Shown: positions 30,225 to 39,400 of the stretch, piece after piece
Numbering within the stretch: position 1 is the stretch's first letter
Layout: each line of letters begins with the position of its first letter
Assembly (NCBI GenBank): GCA_028532855.1
Contig: JAQQAL010000022.1
Location: 185,763-249,762 of the forward strand
Reading direction: 5' to 3'
Length of the DNA: 64,000 nt
DNA from: Candidatus Thalassospirochaeta sargassi
Lineage (GTDB): Bacteria > Spirochaetota > Spirochaetia > UBA9216
Program-made: the position numbers and the translations under genes
The notes under the pieces: model-generated
Seen by the model: the letters and a program-made list of their open reading frames with translations, nothing else
The model's database searches: none
Told to the model about the DNA's origin: nothing

Positions 30225-30545
30225 ATGGGTGCAGTTGGAGTTGCATTATTGGTGCTTTTCGTATTGAGCGCTATATTACTTGTTATTATTGTTATGCTTC
30301 AGGATGAGCAGGGTGAAGGCCTCGGAGGAATCTTCGGTGGCGGATCATCGTCAGCTTTTGGAAGCAGAACAGGAAATGTTCTAACAAGATTTACATCTAT
30401 ACTGGGTGCAATCTTTATTATTTCGGCATTTTCGCTAGCATGGTATAACAGAAGCATTGATAACAGTGATCTTCTAAGAGCCGCAAAGGAAAATGTAACA
30501 AATCAGGACACCGGCGACTGGTGGGAAGTACCTGAAGAGAATTAA
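30225..30545 (+). CDS. secG: Preprotein translocase subunit SecG
   Basis: SecG is the small stimulatory subunit of the SecYEG channel in the inner membrane. The 106-residue product has two membrane helices (about 3-25 and 50-70) joined by the typical Gly-rich loop (QGEGLGGIFGGGSSSAFGSR), and a hydrophilic C-terminal tail. ATG 30225 comes 13 bases after the end of the T-rich terminator tract with GGAG upstream. It is followed by a periplasmic foldase gene, a fitting neighbour for export. Confidence 0.93.
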   Translation: MGAVGVALLVLFVLSAILLVIIVMLQDEQGEGLGGIFGGGSSSAFGSRTGNVLTRFTSILGAIFIISAFSLAWYNRSIDNSDLLRAAKENVTNQDTGDWWEVPEEN

Positions 30546-30559
30546 TTCCGGGAATTACT

Positions 30560-31642
30560 GTGAATTATAAAAAAATAACGATTTTTTTAGTCCTGCTGAC
30601 TCTTGTCGGCAGCCTTGTATTCGGACAGGCTTTGATGATTTCAAAGCCTGCCGCCTCTGTTTTCCTAACGGAAACCGAAACAATTACTGTTAAACAGCTT
30701 GAAGCACAAATAAGCGCACTGAACACTCTGAGGCTGCGCTCAGGTCAGCAGACAGCAATTACTTCAAAATCTGAAAAGCTTGAAATTCTTGATATGATGA
30801 TATCCGATCTGCTGATAATGCAGGGAGCGGATAGAGATGGAATTATTGCTGAAGAATCTGAGATTGACAACGCTGTTGCAAACCAGAAGGCTCAATATGA
30901 GCAGCAGAAGCGCCGTCCGTATACTGATACTGAATTCAGAAATGAAGTCATACGAGAAACCGGTTATACCTGGGAGCGATATCGCGGTCAGATGGAAAGG
31001 CAGATAATTCAGCAGAAATACATCCTTGCAAAAAAACAGGCTGAAATACAGTCAATGGTAAAGATGCCTGAAAATTCTGACATCGAAGCCTTTTACAGGC
31101 AGAATAAAACTCAATTCTCTAACCCGGATATGCTCAGGTACAGTCAGGTGTTCATAAGTACTATGAATAAAGATGCTGCCGGTCGAAAAGAAGCTGAAAC
31201 TAAAATAAATGAGGCTTATCGAAGATATCAGAATGGATCTATGACATTCGAACAAATCGTAAATGATTATACTGAAGATCAGAATGCAAAATATCGAAAC
31301 GGTGATTCAGGTTATATTGCTTACAGTGACCCGAATGCTACCGCTTACCTTGGCAAAAATTTTATGGATGATATTTTTGAATTGTCTAACGGCGAAGTCA
31401 GCCGTGTATTGATATCCAATATTGGATATCATATCGTTAAAATCACCGATATACGTGAAGCCAAACTTCTGGGTCTTGATGATACTGTACTGCCAACTGT
31501 CACTCAGACTGTTCGAGAATATATTGCGCAACAGCTTATATTAAAAGCTCAGAACAATGCTTTAAGTGCAGCTTTAAATTCTCTTGTGGCTGATCTTAAA
31601 AGAGATGCCGACATAACGATTTTTGAGGACAATATCGAATAA
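30560..31642 (+). CDS. SurA/PpiC-like periplasmic peptidyl-prolyl isomerase
   Basis: The 360-residue protein has a signal peptide (about residues 1-22), a SurA-like N-terminal helical domain (about 40-170) and a parvulin domain (about 190-300, with RYSQVFIST, then GDSGYIAYSD and GYHIVKITDI). It is likely a chaperone or isomerase for outer-membrane proteins. The start is GTG 30560 with GGAAT upstream; the signal peptide supports it. The segment TLRLRSGQQTA looks like a translated repeat known from other genomes but aligns to ordinary helix, so I treat it as chance. Its stop overlaps the nusB ATG. Confidence 0.82.
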   Translation: MNYKKITIFLVLLTLVGSLVFGQALMISKPAASVFLTETETITVKQLEAQISALNTLRLRSGQQTAITSKSEKLEILDMMISDLLIMQGADRDGIIAEESEIDNAVANQKAQYEQQKRRPYTDTEFRNEVIRETGYTWERYRGQMERQIIQQKYILAKKQAEIQSMVKMPENSDIEAFYRQNKTQFSNPDMLRYSQVFISTMNKDAAGRKEAETKINEAYRRYQNGSMTFEQIVNDYTEDQNAKYRNGDSGYIAYSDPNATAYLGKNFMDDIFELSNGEVSRVLISNIGYHIVKITDIREAKLLGLDDTVLPTVTQTVREYIAQQLILKAQNNALSAALNSLVADLKRDADITIFEDNIE

Positions 31643-32055
31643 TGGGAGCGAGACGTACAGGGCGAGTTATTGCTTTCCAGACTGTGTTCAGCTGGGAAGC
31701 AAATGATATCACAACCGAGGAACTTCTGAAATTTGAATGGCTTGACCCGGATGAACCTCAGAACAGCCAGACGGCCGTCGATTTTGCGAGATTACTTGCT
31801 GCCGGAACCGTGGAAAATATTCATATAATAGACAAAACTATAAAAGAACATCTTGTTAACTGGAAATTTAACAGGTTATCCAAGGTTGATCTTGCGATAC
31901 TTCGCATCTCTGTCTACAGTCTTTTATACAGAGACGAAATACCCCAAAAGGTAACGATAGACGAGGCTGTAGATATTGCTAAAAGTTACGGCAACGACGA
32001 ATCTTATAAATTTGTTAACGGAGTATTGGACAGCATAAGAAAAAAGAATGAATAA
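31642..32055 (+). CDS. nusB: Transcription antitermination factor NusB
   Basis: NusB binds boxA RNA with NusE and promotes rRNA antitermination. The 137-residue, all-helical protein starts MGARRTGRVIAFQTVFSWE, the usual N-terminus, and contains the C-terminal RLSKVDLAILRISVYSLLYR and VTIDEAVDIAKSYG helices. ATG 31642 overlaps the previous stop by one base, and the end overlaps the next gene by 8 bases. Confidence 0.93.
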   Translation: MGARRTGRVIAFQTVFSWEANDITTEELLKFEWLDPDEPQNSQTAVDFARLLAAGTVENIHIIDKTIKEHLVNWKFNRLSKVDLAILRISVYSLLYRDEIPQKVTIDEAVDIAKSYGNDESYKFVNGVLDSIRKKNE

Positions 32056-33670
32056 ACCTTCACTCAAACAGCTGATAGTTATCTGCAGTCTGATATTATT
32101 ATCTTTAATAGTATTGCTTGTGTTTCAACTTCGTGCTGAACACAAGCTAAAGGTTTATTACAAATACATATCCAATGTAGATTCTTATATTGAATCAGGG
32201 TTATACAATGATGCCGCGTCCTCTATAGAATCATTGTTTTCAAATATATATAATAATAAAACCGCATTGATGTTCTTAAAACGCTGTGAAAAAATTGCTG
32301 CAGGAACCGGAAAATATAGATTGTACAGCGATTATGCTCTAGGTTTATACGAAGAGTTTCCCGGCAGTTCTGAGATTGCTGCCGTCGCTGTTTATGCTTT
32401 GATTCTATACGGACAATCAATGCAGGCTTATGATCTAGCCGAAAAAGAACTTTTTAATTCCGAATACTGGCCTTTGTTTGCATTAATCATAGCTGAAACG
32501 GGTTCAACTGACTATAATAATAAAAAACTTCAAAAACAAAGTGTTATGTACAGCAGAATGTTGGATAATGAGCTCTCAGTGTCAGAACTGGCAGAGGCCG
32601 GGAAAACACTTAAAGACGATAGATTATTTCTTGACTCTGCATTAAAACTCCTTGAAGCTGGAGACTTTAAAGAAGCCGAAAAGACACTGTTACAAACACG
32701 AGCAGCCTCCTTTCCGATGGTTAAAGCAGAACTTGCTTGGGATCTCAAAGATTATTCATCGGCTTTTCAATACTATAAAAAAATTGGTGATAAAAGCGGT
32801 AATTTAGATCTACTCTTATTCGGAGGCGATTTAATGCTGAAACACGGATTAAATAACGAAGCCCGGGAGCAATATATTGCTCTTTTGTCCGAGGCTCCGT
32901 CAAAATCTTTTATTCCCTACAGAAACCTATATTATATCGACCATTCCTATGAAAAAAGGCTTGAATGGATAAACAAGGGGTTGCAGAAATTTCCGGATGA
33001 AAATGAACTTCTTGTTTCGGCTGCATGGGAAGCTTATATATTAGACAATCCTGTTGAAGCAGCGCAATATCTATCTAAGGTTGAGGACGAGAGTTTGTCG
33101 ATTCAGCTGTTTAAACTTAATATGATGCTCGGCGGAAGAACTGCTGAGCATGTAATCGGAAACTTCTGGAATATATACAATGCTAATCCTTATTCAGAAT
33201 CCGCTGCAGTATCATTTGCTAATTTTCTTCTTAAGAATAAACAATGGGAACAGTTAGATCTTCTTATCAAACGTTACCGGGGTTCCGGGAACGACGACAG
33301 CTGGCCGTATACCTATTCAGCAGTTTCGAAAGCCATGCAGGGAGAGTACTCAGCCGCTGAAGAGCTAATAAACACAGCATTGGAAAAAGACGATAATTTA
33401 ATGAATAATTACAATCTCGCAGTTATTCTTACCGCATCGGGTCGCTATAAAGAATCTGCTGATGTTCTTGAAAAAATACTGATTCTATTCGACAATACAA
33501 TTGATAAGGACACGATTGATAAAATCCATCTTGGATTATCAGAGAATTTTTATAACTCAGGTAACTATGAAAATGCTCTATATTATATAAACAAAGTACG
33601 CAGTGAAGAGGTAAATTCTATAAATTACAATCTTCTGCGTAACAAAATACAGGACAGAATTAATGATTAG
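32048..33670 (+). CDS. Membrane-anchored TPR-repeat protein
   Basis: The 540-residue product has one N-terminal membrane helix (about residues 8-27) with no clear cleavage site, then repeated helix pairs (such as EAGDFKEAEKTLLQTRA and GEYSAAEELINTALEKDDN) consistent with TPR or Sel1-like repeats. It probably faces the periplasm as an anchored scaffold. It lies between nusB (8-base overlap) and map (8-base overlap). I cannot assign a specific role. Confidence 0.65.
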   Translation: MNKPSLKQLIVICSLILLSLIVLLVFQLRAEHKLKVYYKYISNVDSYIESGLYNDAASSIESLFSNIYNNKTALMFLKRCEKIAAGTGKYRLYSDYALGLYEEFPGSSEIAAVAVYALILYGQSMQAYDLAEKELFNSEYWPLFALIIAETGSTDYNNKKLQKQSVMYSRMLDNELSVSELAEAGKTLKDDRLFLDSALKLLEAGDFKEAEKTLLQTRAASFPMVKAELAWDLKDYSSAFQYYKKIGDKSGNLDLLLFGGDLMLKHGLNNEAREQYIALLSEAPSKSFIPYRNLYYIDHSYEKRLEWINKGLQKFPDENELLVSAAWEAYILDNPVEAAQYLSKVEDESLSIQLFKLNMMLGGRTAEHVIGNFWNIYNANPYSESAAVSFANFLLKNKQWEQLDLLIKRYRGSGNDDSWPYTYSAVSKAMQGEYSAAEELINTALEKDDNLMNNYNLAVILTASGRYKESADVLEKILILFDNTIDKDTIDKIHLGLSENFYNSGNYENALYYINKVRSEEVNSINYNLLRNKIQDRIND

Positions 33671-34412
33671 ACTTAAAAATGATGAAGAGATTAAAAGGAT
33701 AAGAGAATCCTGCAAAATGCTTGCTGAAGTATATCAGGATCTTATTCCATCAGTTGAGGAAGGGATAAGCACTTTAGAAGTAAATAGAATTTGTCACGAT
33801 CTCATAACTAAAAGAGGAGGAACACCCGCTTTTCTTGATTATTCCGGCTATCCTGCCTCTATCTGTATCAGCATAAATGACGAGGTTATCCACGGGATTC
33901 CTTCCGATAGGGTAATAAAAGATGGAGATTTAGTAAGCCTTGATCTTGGAATAGACCTTAAAGGATATTTCAGCGATTCAGCCATCACTGTACCGGTAGG
34001 AAATATATCCCCAGATGCAAAAAAACTAATAGAGGTTACAAAACAGGCTTTATCGGCCGGTATAGACGCATGTGTACACGGAAACAGGATAAAAGATATT
34101 TCTGCTTCCGTGTTTAAAGTTGCGGATAAACACAATTACGGGGTAGTTAGAGAGTTTTGCGGACACGGTGTCGGGTTCGAAGTTCATGAATCGCCACAGA
34201 TACCTAATTATGTACATCCCGGGCCAAACCCAAGAATTAAGAAAGGGATGGTCCTGGCCATTGAACCGATGATAAATCTTGGAACTGAAAAGGTAAATAT
34301 ACTTGATGATGACTGGACTGTTGTTACCGCCGACGGTAAAATTTCAGCTCATTTCGAACACACTCTCGCTGTATTCGAGGACCATACCGAAATCCTCACA
34401 ATTCCCGGTTGA
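33663..34412 (+). CDS. map: Methionine aminopeptidase, type I
   Basis: MAP removes the initiator Met from new proteins. The 249-residue protein has the five metal ligands in the family pattern: two Asp in SLDLGIDLKGYFSDSA, His in GHGVGFEVHE, Glu in AIEPMI, and Glu in FEHTLAV. The substrate-side His is in DEVIHGIPSD. It starts at ATG 33663, overlapping the preceding TPR gene, and is followed after 13 bases by htrA. Confidence 0.97.
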   Translation: MIRLKNDEEIKRIRESCKMLAEVYQDLIPSVEEGISTLEVNRICHDLITKRGGTPAFLDYSGYPASICISINDEVIHGIPSDRVIKDGDLVSLDLGIDLKGYFSDSAITVPVGNISPDAKKLIEVTKQALSAGIDACVHGNRIKDISASVFKVADKHNYGVVREFCGHGVGFEVHESPQIPNYVHPGPNPRIKKGMVLAIEPMINLGTEKVNILDDDWTVVTADGKISAHFEHTLAVFEDHTEILTIPG

Positions 34413-34425
34413 GAAAGGATATTAA

Positions 34426-35862
34426 ATGAAAAAATCAGGAAAAAGCCTAAGTCTCATTACTGTTAACATTCTCCTCATCGGTATTATTATTGGAATGGGA
34501 GCAGCGTTTCTGCTGTCAGGAGAAAAACAGTCAGTAGAAGCCGGCAAGATTGATCTTGAAAATATGCAATATACATTCAGAGCAGTAGCTGAGGATGTGC
34601 TGCCTTCGGTTGTTGAAATAATGACTGTAGAAGTAAGGATTCAGGAAATGCCCGAAGGATACAGCTGGCCCTTTAACTTTATAACTCCCGAAGATAGTGA
34701 TGATGAGGTTGAAAGCCAGGAATTCGAGACTGAAGGGCTGGGAAGCGGTGTCATTGTTAGAAAGAAGGATAATCAGTACTGGGTCTTAACGAATAATCAT
34801 GTAATTGGAAATGCTGATAGAGTATCAGTACGCCTGTTTGATAAAGATATTATTGATGCTGAAATTACCGGACTCGACGAAAGAAAAGACCTTGCACTAA
34901 TAAGTTTCTACAGTGAAAAAGAGCTTCCAATAGCAAAAATGGGAGATTCAGACAGTCTGTATGTTGGAGACTGGGTTCTTGCCGTAGGCAGCCCCCTCGG
35001 ATATGAATCAACTGTCACCGCTGGTATTGTAAGTGCTATAGGACGAAGCGGTCCGGAAAATAATATAAGTGATTTTATTCAGACTGATGCATCAATCAAC
35101 CAGGGTAATTCCGGTGGAGCCTTGGTAAATCTTGATGGGGAGGTTGTCGGGATAAATACCTGGATAGCAACAACCACAGGAGTAAGCATTGGATTGGGGT
35201 TTTCTATTCCGGTAAATAATGTAAAGAAGGCTATAGATGATTTCATCAGCGATGGCTCAGTACAATATGGCTGGCTAGGCGTAACCATTTCAGACCCTGA
35301 TTTCATGACCGAAGAGCAGATGGCATTAAGCGAATACACCGGAGCTTTTGTACATAATGTTTATAAGGACAGTCCTGCCGGAAAGGCCGGTCTTCAACCG
35401 GGTGATTATGTAATACAGGTAAATGACAAAGAAATACTCGACTATAAACAATTTACTAGGGCAGTCGGTGATATTAAGGCTGGTGACATTATTACCCTCA
35501 AGGTAGTCAGGAACACTAAAATCATTGAAATAAAAGCCCTGATTGAACTCAGAAAAGAAAAAGATGAGTTGATTAATCTTTATAATGAGATTTGGCCAGG
35601 ATTCACTGCTTTGCCAATGGATGAGCAGATAAAGAAGGAATTCAGTATACCCGAGTCCCTGAAAGGCGTTATAATTTCAGTCGACACAGGTACAGGAGCC
35701 TTTGATGCAGGTTTACGGAATTTTGATATAATCACATCTGTGAACGGCAATGAAATAAATAATATGTTGGATTTTTACAACAGTATTAACGATAAAAGTA
35801 GTAACTATGTTTTAAGAATTGTCAGGAACAATCTTGAAGAAGAAATTGTTCTAAAAAAATAA
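34426..35862 (+). CDS. HtrA/DegP-type serine protease with two PDZ domains
   Basis: The 478-residue periplasmic protease-chaperone has an N-terminal membrane helix or signal anchor (about 8-30), a trypsin-like domain with the triad His125 (NNHVIG), Asp155 (ERKDLAL) and Ser229 (GNSGGA), a first PDZ domain (about 285-370, GWLGVTIS then AGLQPGDYV), and a shorter second PDZ-like domain (about 395-475, AGLRNFDIITSVNG). The spacing is that of DegP. It likely degrades or refolds envelope proteins. The gene follows map with GAGAAAGG as ribosome-binding site. Confidence 0.92.
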   Translation: MKKSGKSLSLITVNILLIGIIIGMGAAFLLSGEKQSVEAGKIDLENMQYTFRAVAEDVLPSVVEIMTVEVRIQEMPEGYSWPFNFITPEDSDDEVESQEFETEGLGSGVIVRKKDNQYWVLTNNHVIGNADRVSVRLFDKDIIDAEITGLDERKDLALISFYSEKELPIAKMGDSDSLYVGDWVLAVGSPLGYESTVTAGIVSAIGRSGPENNISDFIQTDASINQGNSGGALVNLDGEVVGINTWIATTTGVSIGLGFSIPVNNVKKAIDDFISDGSVQYGWLGVTISDPDFMTEEQMALSEYTGAFVHNVYKDSPAGKAGLQPGDYVIQVNDKEILDYKQFTRAVGDIKAGDIITLKVVRNTKIIEIKALIELRKEKDELINLYNEIWPGFTALPMDEQIKKEFSIPESLKGVIISVDTGTGAFDAGLRNFDIITSVNGNEINNMLDFYNSINDKSSNYVLRIVRNNLEEEIVLKK

Positions 35863-35873
35863 ATGGAGTTGGA

Positions 35874-36473
35874 ATGTCAAAAATTTTCCTTGAATACAAC
35901 ACAGTAAGAAATAATGCAATCAAGCTTGCTCATAAAATCCTTAAAGACGGGTTCGTTCCTGATGTCATCTATGTTTCACTGCGGGGAGGAGCATATATTG
36001 GTAATGTAATAAGCGAGTATTTCAAGATTGTCAGAATTGAAAAGCCCGTTTTATATGCAGCAGTTGTAGCACGCTCATATGTCGACATACATGATCATGA
36101 TGAAGTAAGAATAGATGGATGGACATACAATCCAGAACATCTTCGTCAGGGCGATAAGGTTCTTCTTGTTGATGACATCTATGATTCAGGCAGAACAATC
36201 AATTATCTTGCTGACGTTCTGCTCAGCAGAGGAGTTCCTAAAAAAGATCTTAAAGTAGCTGTACACGACTATAAATATTTCAGTTATAAGGATCATACTG
36301 GTCAGTATCAGCCTGATTATTATTGTGTCAAACATGATATTAACACACCAGAAGAAGATGTATGGATACACTACATGAGTCACGAACTTGTTGGATTGAA
36401 ACATGAAGAGCTTGAAAATAATTATTATAAAGAAGACCGTGAACTAAGAGAGGCTTTGGATATTCTTGAATAA
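35874..36473 (+). CDS. Phosphoribosyltransferase-fold protein, type I
   Basis: The 199-residue protein has a PRPP-binding motif (VLLVDDIYDSGRTI, about residues 96-109) and the early PPi loop (VSLRGGAYIGNVIS). It resembles xanthine/hypoxanthine phosphoribosyltransferases of the Gpt/Hpt type. The substrate is not certain; purine salvage is the most likely role. It lies 11 bases after the htrA stop and overlaps the giant surface-protein gene by 8 bases. Confidence 0.72.
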   Translation: MSKIFLEYNTVRNNAIKLAHKILKDGFVPDVIYVSLRGGAYIGNVISEYFKIVRIEKPVLYAAVVARSYVDIHDHDEVRIDGWTYNPEHLRQGDKVLLVDDIYDSGRTINYLADVLLSRGVPKKDLKVAVHDYKYFSYKDHTGQYQPDYYCVKHDINTPEEDVWIHYMSHELVGLKHEELENNYYKEDRELREALDILE

Positions 36474-39400
36474 AAGAACTTTAATTTTTTTCATCATTTT
36501 CATTTTAACTGTCCCTTTTTTTATATATGCCGCCGAACTTTTTGATAAACCTGCGGGCATTTATAATGATGATATTTTTATCAGTTTGTCAGGTTTGATG
36601 AATGATGATGAAGTATTTTACAGTTTTAAGAAGGATGATCCAAATCCTGTTATCCCTTATCACGGTGGCCTCCTTTTATCCGCTGTTCCGGGAGAAGAGC
36701 GAGTTTATAATATAAGTCTTAAAATAAACGATAACATTTATCAGGCTGATTATCTGATAGATAAAAAAAATCCTCTACCTGTTTCTTCGGAGTATACAGA
36801 AAATGAAAACGGTTCAGGCTATAGATTCAATTTAATTGAAAATGATGCCGCTGTTTACTATGGTTTTGATGAATATAACAGGAATCAAACATATCTGTGG
36901 GAAGGAGAATTGATAACTCCGCCTAAATCTGGATTCATCTATTATTTTACTGTCGATTCTGCAGGTAATAAGAGTAGAACAACTGTAATAACTCCACCGA
37001 TAATAAATAAAAGCACTTACAGGGCAGATTTGAATGTCAAAAGTCCTGTTGAAGGTATCTTTCTTAATACACAGCTTTTGTATATAGATAAGGAAGGCTT
37101 TGAATGGATAAGGTATACCCTTAACGGTTATGACCCCGAGGAGTCAGGTTCTGAATACAACGAACCTGTCGAAATAAGACGATACGGTACGGTAAATCTC
37201 AAAATAGCAGCAAAACCTTATAATTCATCAAGAATTATCAGAAAAGATATTACATATCAGGTTAATACTAAAGCTCCGCTGAAAAATGTTCCGGAAAGCG
37301 GGATATATGCGGATACAATCACTTTCAGAAGTAATTTAAGCGGTCATAGATACTGCCTAGAAGACAGATCTCCGAATGCTGATGATCCTGTAATATATGA
37401 AAAACTACAAATTAATCCGATTTACGGAGGAGTTAAGTATTCTACAGTAAGAATAAATAACAGTGATAATCCGACAGAAGGCGACTATAGATTTTTTTAT
37501 GTTATTGATGATCGCTTTCCAGCCAGCCCAATAATAGAGTGTGACAGCCGGCTGCCTTCTGAAAATATAGTTGATGTTTCAATATCCGGACCTGTTTATT
37601 CAGATATCTATTACTCCATCGATGGAACTACACCGGGGAAATCATCAAACCTGTATAAAAAGAGTTTTTCGCTTGAGATCCCGGAAAATAAAAATGCCGG
37701 CTCAGTCATTATTAAAGCCCGTGCTGTTTCTCTTAATGGAAAACCAAGCGGTATAGTATCCAGGATTTTTACATACGATACAATGCCTCCAGAAAAGCCG
37801 GAGGTTTCTATCGTTAAAAATTCAGATAGCGGACTATATGAGCTTGAATACTCCCTGTTGGATGACGAACGTCTTTTTTTCACGATTTCTGAAACTGAAG
37901 ATGCAGATTATAGTAATTTTTACCCTGTCAGCAGAGAAAACTTTTTTCTTGATATTCCTGATGGAATGACTAAAAACTTTCAATTTATATTTGCCGCAGC
38001 CGACAGCGCGGGAAACTGGTCTGAAAAAACTGAGCCGATAAAAATTACTATTGATAAAACCGTTCCGCCTTCTCCTGTTGTAACATTTGAAAATAATAAA
38101 ATTACAATTGAGAGTAGCTATAAAATATTTTATAACCTGGCAATTACAAGAAATGATAGGATGCTGTTCTCAAAAAACGATAAGTACGAAACTCCTGTTC
38201 TTTTAGAAGATGATTTTCTTGATGGAACATTATCCTTAAACGTTACGCTTCAGGATGAGAATAATCGTCAATATAATTACAGGTATAAATATTATTTTCC
38301 GGAAAAACCACGCGAGAAGGAAGCCGTTTTATTTTCAAGAAAATCAGAGGATATTTATTCAGGAAGTGATGTTATTTTTTATGCATATCCAGATGGTATT
38401 AATGAAGAATTGTTTTATTTCCTGACAGAATATGATAATGAAGGGAAGGGTATTTTATCAGGGCCTTTTGATACTAACGGAATAATTACGATTGAAGGGA
38501 CTGATAAACGCAAGATTGATTATCTTCTTGAAGTTTATTCGATAAATAAAGAATCCGGTAAAAAATCAAAAGTCAGCAATTATGAATTTACAATAGACAA
38601 TGAAAAACCGGCAATACCTGTGATATCAGGAATTGAGAATGGGGCAGTTGTCAGCGATAGGGTTATTATATCGCATGAATCAGACGAAGACTCTATTGTC
38701 TTTTTAAACAGTTCGAATGATAAAGAATCGCTTGGGTATCTATTTACAGATGATTCAATTATATTCAATAAAGATATTGTTTTTGATGTTGAAGAAAATG
38801 AAGAAAAGGATTTTTTCCTGAAAATAGGCGCCGGAGATGCTGCCGGAAACAGTGTTGAAAATGAAGAAATATTTAGATTTAGAATTGACAAAAAAGCCCC
38901 GGATTTTTCTAATCTTCACCTCAATGTCGATTCAGCTGTTCATAATGATAATATTGAGATAACATGTGATAACTATCATGATATTAAATATTATTATGAA
39001 ACAGGTCTGAAGGGAACTTCAGTACCAATTCCGGATTTGAATTCTGATTTTTTTATAGATAAGCTTATACTGGAAAATAATATAAATAAAGACAGCTCAT
39101 TTATAATTAAGATTATTCCAGCAGATACTGCAGGTAATATTGGAAAATTTCCAATGAGCTTTATGTACAGGATTGATAAAGATATTCCTGTAACCTGCGA
39201 ACCTGAAGTTTCACTTAATGAAAACAACAATAAAGTATTCGTTAGCTGGCCTTTGTCAGAAGACAGGATTTATTATCGAATAACTAAAGATGGTCCGGAC
39301 AAAGAAACCGAGGGATGGATTGAATATTTTAATCCTTTCTCTGTTAAATATTCTTCATCTACAAAAGATATCGTAATCGAATATTATTTTGAAGATGATG

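Noticed and set aside
30715..30750. TLRLRSGQ peptide in the parvulin, resembling a translated dispersed repeat
   Set aside because: The codons and flanks do not form a palindromic repeat, no second copy was noticed in the window, and the segment fits the helical N-domain.
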